Both the position numbers and the translations under genes were made by a program. DNA of 64,000 nt from Rhodococcus sp. SGAir0479 (GTDB lineage: Bacteria; Actinomycetota; Actinomycetes; Mycobacteriales; Mycobacteriaceae). Below the pieces are notes generated by a model. That model made no database searches and was not told the DNA's origin. It saw nothing but the letters and a program-made list of their open reading frames with translations. Position 1 is the stretch's first letter. Each line of letters starts with the position of its first letter. Where the stretch lies: positions 496,001 to 560,000 of the forward strand of contig NZ_CP039432.1 of NCBI RefSeq assembly GCF_005484805.1, in the 5' to 3' direction. Below are positions 61,003-64,000 of the stretch, one piece after another.

Positions 61003-61572
61003 ATGGGATTCACGCGTGCCGAGCTCGAAGCGTTCCGCGATGCGGAGGTACCGGACCTGATCGAGCCCGGCTGCCGACTGTTGTTCGTCGGTATCAATCC
61101 GGGACTGTGGACCGCGGCCACCGGTGCCCACTTCGCGCGCCCCGGCAATCGGTTCTATCCGGCGCTGTACCGGGCGGGGATCATCGACCGGCCGATCGAC
61201 CCGGCCGCCGGGATGTCCGACGAGGACCGCGAGCTGTTGGTGTCCCGGGGTGTGGGAATCACCAACCTCGCACACCGGGCCACCGCGCGCGCCGACGAAC
61301 TCACCGACGGCGAATTGCGCACGGGCGGAGAGCGGCTGCGCCGCGTGGTCGCCGACGTGCGTCCCCGGGTCGTCGCAGTCGCCGGGATCACCGCCTACCG
61401 GGCCGCGTTCGGCGTCCGGAAGGCGGTCAAGGGTCGGCAGCCGGAGGACTTCGAGGGCGCGGAGTTATGGGTGGTGCCCAATCCGAGCGGACTCAACGCG
61501 CACGACACCGTCGATTCGCTGGCGCAGATGTACCGGGCCGCGGCCGTGGAGGCCGGCGTGATCTCGCGCTGA
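61003..61572 (+). CDS. mug: G:T/U mismatch-specific DNA glycosylase (MUG/TDG type)
   Basis: A 189-residue glycosylase removing uracil or thymine opposite guanine. [26 protein letters not shown] near 28-53 (key GINPGL and PGNRF) and [12 protein letters not shown] near 159-170 are the two active-site motifs of the MUG branch. It is preceded by the VOC gene by 40 bases and may be co-transcribed. Confidence 0.92.
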   Translation: MGFTRAELEAFRDAEVPDLIEPGCRLLFVGINPGLWTAATGAHFARPGNRFYPALYRAGIIDRPIDPAAGMSDEDRELLVSRGVGITNLAHRATARADELTDGELRTGGERLRRVVADVRPRVVAVAGITAYRAAFGVRKAVKGRQPEDFEGAELWVVPNPSGLNAHDTVDSLAQMYRAAAVEAGVISR

Positions 61573-61651
61573 CGACCCGGCGGCGGTCCCGTCCGAGACG
61601 GCCTCGCCGGTTCCGACCACGTCCCACGGCGCCGGCAGGCACACTCGGGGC

Positions 61652-62353
61652 ATGACGGAGACCGGTACGGCCCGTTGGCGACGGGCATTGTCCTACTCGA
61701 TGATGTGCCTACTGGCGGTGGCCTTCGGGCTGGTGGCCGCGCCGCGGTCCGACGCCGCCGTCGACGCGTCGATCTTCTCGGGCGCCGCCGACCAGGTGAT
61801 CACGGTCTACGCCCCGAACACGGAGTCCACCGTCGCCGCGCTCGCGGCGTGGGAACGCGGGGACGACGGCCGGTGGCAGCCGATCACCGCACCCGCCGCG
61901 GCACGGGTCGGTGCCCAGGGCATCGGCGCGACCGACGAGTTCTCGGCCCGCACGCCGGCGGGGGTCTTCCCCGTGACCGAGTCCTTCGGCCGGCTGCCCG
62001 ATCCCGGCACGGCGCTGCCGTACTTCCGGACCGACGAGCAGGACTGGTGGGATTCGAACCCGCTCTCACCCACCTACAACACCCACGTCCGCCGGCCCGC
62101 CAGCCCCGGCGGGCTGAGCGAGAACCTGTACGCCGAGGGCGCGGTCTACGACTACGCCGCAGTGATCGGTTACAACACGGCCCGCACTCCGGCCGCCGGA
62201 TCGGCGATCTTCCTGCACGTCACCAACGGTCAGCCCACCGCCGGCTGTGTCGCGGTGGACGAGGACACGCTCGTGACGCTCCTCCGTTCCCTGGGCCCGG
62301 CACACCACCCGGTGATCGCGATCGGCGTGGGGACCGCTCCCGTTCCGTCGTGA
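61652..62353 (+). CDS. Secreted L,D-transpeptidase-like (YkuD) protein
   Basis: A 233-residue protein with a signal peptide (hydrophobic core around SYSMMCLLAVAFGLVAA, cleavage near SDAAVD). The YkuD motif is present: AIFLHVTNGQPTAGCVAVDEDT has the His, the TxGC catalytic Cys and its surroundings. Such enzymes form 3-3 crosslinks in mycobacterial-type peptidoglycan; this short form lacks the Ig-like domains of LdtMt2 and may have another target. Its stop overlaps the next gene (GTGA). Confidence 0.8.
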   Translation: MTETGTARWRRALSYSMMCLLAVAFGLVAAPRSDAAVDASIFSGAADQVITVYAPNTESTVAALAAWERGDDGRWQPITAPAAARVGAQGIGATDEFSARTPAGVFPVTESFGRLPDPGTALPYFRTDEQDWWDSNPLSPTYNTHVRRPASPGGLSENLYAEGAVYDYAAVIGYNTARTPAAGSAIFLHVTNGQPTAGCVAVDEDTLVTLLRSLGPAHHPVIAIGVGTAPVPS

Positions 62354-62952
62354 GCGACTCCGGTTCCGCGCTCCCGCTGTTCGCGGCAGACCCGGTCGCG
62401 ACCGTCGTGCTCGTCGTGGCCTTTCTGAGCGTGCTGGTGTCCGAGATGCGGATCGGCCGTACCCATCCGGGCGGGGGCGCGTCCCAGGACGGCTGGACGG
62501 GTGCTGCGGTGGGGCTCGGCTTGGCGGCGGTGTACCTGGGCGGTCCGGCGCTGAGCATCCTGTCCTCGGCCACCGTGATCACCACCGGCGTCTGGTGGTA
62601 CTTCGGGGTCGGTCTCGTCGTCGCTGCGGCCGGCCAGGCGCTGCGCCTGCGGGCGGTCCACGAACTGGGTGCGGCGTTCACCTTCCGGGTGCAGACCACC
62701 TCGGGGCAGCACGTCGTCGACACCGGGCTCTACCGGAACATCCGGCACCCGTCCTACACCGGAGCGCTGGTGTGTGCCCTGGGCTTCACCGTCGCGTACA
62801 CCAATTGGCTCGCACCGGCGACGGTGCTCGTGCTCGCCGCAGCCTACGTCGTGCGTATCCCACACGAGGAACGCGTCCTCGCCGACGGGTTGGGGGACGA
62901 GTACCGGCGGTACATGCGGCGGACCAAACGGCTGATCCCGCGCGTGCTGTGA
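62350..62952 (+). CDS. Isoprenylcysteine carboxyl methyltransferase-family membrane protein
   Basis: A 200-residue protein with four or more membrane segments and the ICMT/PEMT signature TGLYRNIRHPSYTGAL near 130-145 and RIPHEERVLADGLGDEYRRYMRRTKRLIP at the C-terminus (key HEER and EY). GTG 62350 overlaps the previous stop. Bacterial members methylate small or lipid substrates; the actual one is unknown. A perfect terminator follows. Confidence 0.85.
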   Translation: MSDSGSALPLFAADPVATVVLVVAFLSVLVSEMRIGRTHPGGGASQDGWTGAAVGLGLAAVYLGGPALSILSSATVITTGVWWYFGVGLVVAAAGQALRLRAVHELGAAFTFRVQTTSGQHVVDTGLYRNIRHPSYTGALVCALGFTVAYTNWLAPATVLVLAAAYVVRIPHEERVLADGLGDEYRRYMRRTKRLIPRVL

Positions 62953-62970
62953 CGGCCCATGAACACGCCG

Positions 62971-63002
62971 CGGCGGGCCGGCACTTTTGTGCCGGCCCGC
63001 CG
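62971..63002. terminator. Perfect 14-bp hairpin with TTTT loop
   Basis: CGGCGGGCCGGCAC (62971-62984) and GTGCCGGCCCGCCG (62989-63002) with loop TTTT. It separates the convergent ICMT-like and MFS genes. Confidence 0.8.
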
Positions 63003-63034
63003 GTTCCGAGCGGCCGATCAGAGACGCGGTCGGC

Positions 63035-64000
63035 TTACGTCGGGCCGAAGCTCGCCGTGCGCCTCTCCGGCCGCGCTCGTTCGCGTTCCGGCTCCTTGGT
63101 GAAGAACAGCATCGCGACCGCGCCGACGAGGCACAGGGCCGTCATGACGAGGAAGCCGCCGTTGTAGGTGCCGGTGCGGCTGACGATGAACCCCATCACC
63201 GAAGGCGCGATGATGCCGGAGAGCGCAAAACATGCGTCTGCGAAGCCGGCGGCCGTACCGGGCTGGCTGGGGGCAGCGTCGATCGACGCCACCCACCAGA
63301 TTCCACCCGTGATGAAGCCGAAGCCCACGCCCGCAGAGATGCAGATCAGAGCAACGGTGAGATTGCCGCGGAAGAACAGGATCGGCGCGATGGAGGCACC
63401 CGCCAGTAGCAATGCCACACCGATGATGACGAACCGCGACCGGATGCTCTGGGTGCGCTTGTAGACGCGATCCACCAAGATTCCGCCGAGCAGCGCGCCC
63501 ACCACACCGGCCGCCCACGGAGCCACGGAGAAACCGCCGACCTCCTTGATGGAAAGACCGAACTCGTGCTCGAGGTACTGCGGAAGCCAGTACATGAACG
63601 CCCAGAACATGAAGCCCCACGAGAAGTATCCGAGACCGACCAGCCACAGATTGCGGTTGCGCAGGATCGCACCCCAGTCGGTGCTGGACTCGTGACTGCT
63701 GTCCTCTCCGTCCAGCTGGCCTGCCCGGATGTAGGCCAGTTCCTCCCGGGACACGAATTTCGCCTCGCTGGGCGAGTTCTTCAGGACGGGATAGGCCGCC
63801 ACCACCCAGACGATCCCGGCCGCAGCCAGCACCCCGAACATGGCCTTCCACCCCGTGAACGCAATCAACTGAGTGATGATGGGGCCACCGACCAGAAGGC
63901 TGCCGGACACCGCGACGCCGCCGATGAGCGCCAGCGCCTTGCCCCGTTCCTGGGCCGGCAACCAGCGGCTGACGAGTCGAGTAGCCGCGGGGAAGCAGGG
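63035..64000 (-). CDS. MFS transporter, ACS family (5' end outside the window)
   Basis: The frame is open to the window edge, so the N-terminus is missing; 322 residues are visible, the frame already reading PCFPAATRLVSRWLPAQERG at the edge. SRWLPAQERGKALALIGG is the conserved sequence between segments 3 and 4 of anion:cation symporters, and the remaining segments follow (for example WLVGLGYFSWGFMFWAFMYW). Members carry organic acids such as galactonate, tartrate or phthalate. Substrate unknown. Confidence 0.85.
   Translation of the reverse strand, partial: PCFPAATRLVSRWLPAQERGKALALIGGVAVSGSLLVGGPIITQLIAFTGWKAMFGVLAAAGIVWVVAAYPVLKNSPSEAKFVSREELAYIRAGQLDGEDSSHESSTDWGAILRNRNLWLVGLGYFSWGFMFWAFMYWLPQYLEHEFGLSIKEVGGFSVAPWAAGVVGALLGGILVDRVYKRTQSIRSRFVIIGVALLLAGASIAPILFFRGNLTVALICISAGVGFGFITGGIWWVASIDAAPSQPGTAAGFADACFALSGIIAPSVMGFIVSRTGTYNGGFLVMTALCLVGAVAMLFFTKEPERERARPERRTASFGPT

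Noticed and set aside
1-64000. CRISPR arrays, tRNA or rRNA genes, complete insertion sequences
   Set aside because: No regularly spaced direct repeats, no cloverleaf-like sequence and no transposase were recognised; only an integrase fragment indicates past mobility.

Overview
The window is high-GC actinobacterial DNA and most likely comes from Rhodococcus or a close mycolic-acid relative. Evidence for this is an antigen-85-type mycoloyltransferase, a wax ester synthase/DGAT, short porin-like peptides, an orange-carotenoid cluster, and a gene order that follows the Mycobacterium tuberculosis Rv1085c-Rv1112 block: hemolysin III-like, short-chain Z-prenyl synthase, coaA, glyA, phoH2, fumC, glpX, DUF4245, xseB/xseA, lipid-droplet-type protein, ispH, DUF6542, ychF. 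No rRNA, tRNA, CRISPR array or intact insertion sequence was seen.

Layout. 0-4 kb: mycoloyltransferase, two tiny amphipathic proteins and a wax ester synthase. 4-20 kb: core metabolism (uppS, coaA, glyA, fumC, glpX, phoH2), with inserted accessory pairs: a TetR-controlled FMO/esterase operon, and a WYL regulator divergent from an alpha/beta hydrolase. 20-27 kb: the crtI-crtB-idi carotenoid operon behind two small coupled ORFs, then xseA/xseB and ispH. 27-40 kb: the sbcDC repair nuclease, an AI-2E transporter, a lipoprotein, DUF5709, two MarR genes with an MFS drug exporter, a methyltransferase, a CD225 protein and ychF. 40-42 kb: a short degraded island with a broken phage integrase, a small ORF and a lower-GC secreted protein. 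42-50 kb: secreted proteins, an RluA-type pseudouridine synthase, small membrane proteins, a DivIVA-like coiled coil, a ferritin-like protein and an ECF sigma factor with a divergent target gene. 50-56 kb: an IclR regulator, an MBL hydrolase and a complete sulfonate operon (ssuA-C-B-D) behind a cysteine-rich leader ORF. 56-64 kb: an FBP-domain protein, AhpD-like protein, RtcB, a third tiny peptide, a frameshifted SDR, a VOC protein, G:T/U DNA glycosylase, L,D-transpeptidase-like protein, ICMT-like methyltransferase and a truncated MFS transporter.

How the genes work together. The strongest regulatory stories are local. (1) A predicted leaderless mini-ORF with four Cys codons in seven precedes the sulfonate import/desulfonation operon and looks like a cysteine-sensing attenuator. 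(2) An ECF41-type promoter (TGTCAC-type -35, 16-nt spacer, CGTC) sits exactly between the SigJ-like sigma gene and its divergent partner. (3) GTTGC-type inverted repeats flank the second MarR gene and precede the MFS pump. (4) Three very short signal-less amphipathic proteins with good ribosome binding sites, two of them beside a mycoloyltransferase, resemble corynebacterial PorA/PorH porins in kind. Several genes have a TANNNT box 6-9 bases before the start codon, which points to leaderless mRNAs. Many convergent gene pairs are closed by long, nearly perfect hairpins without a U-tract.
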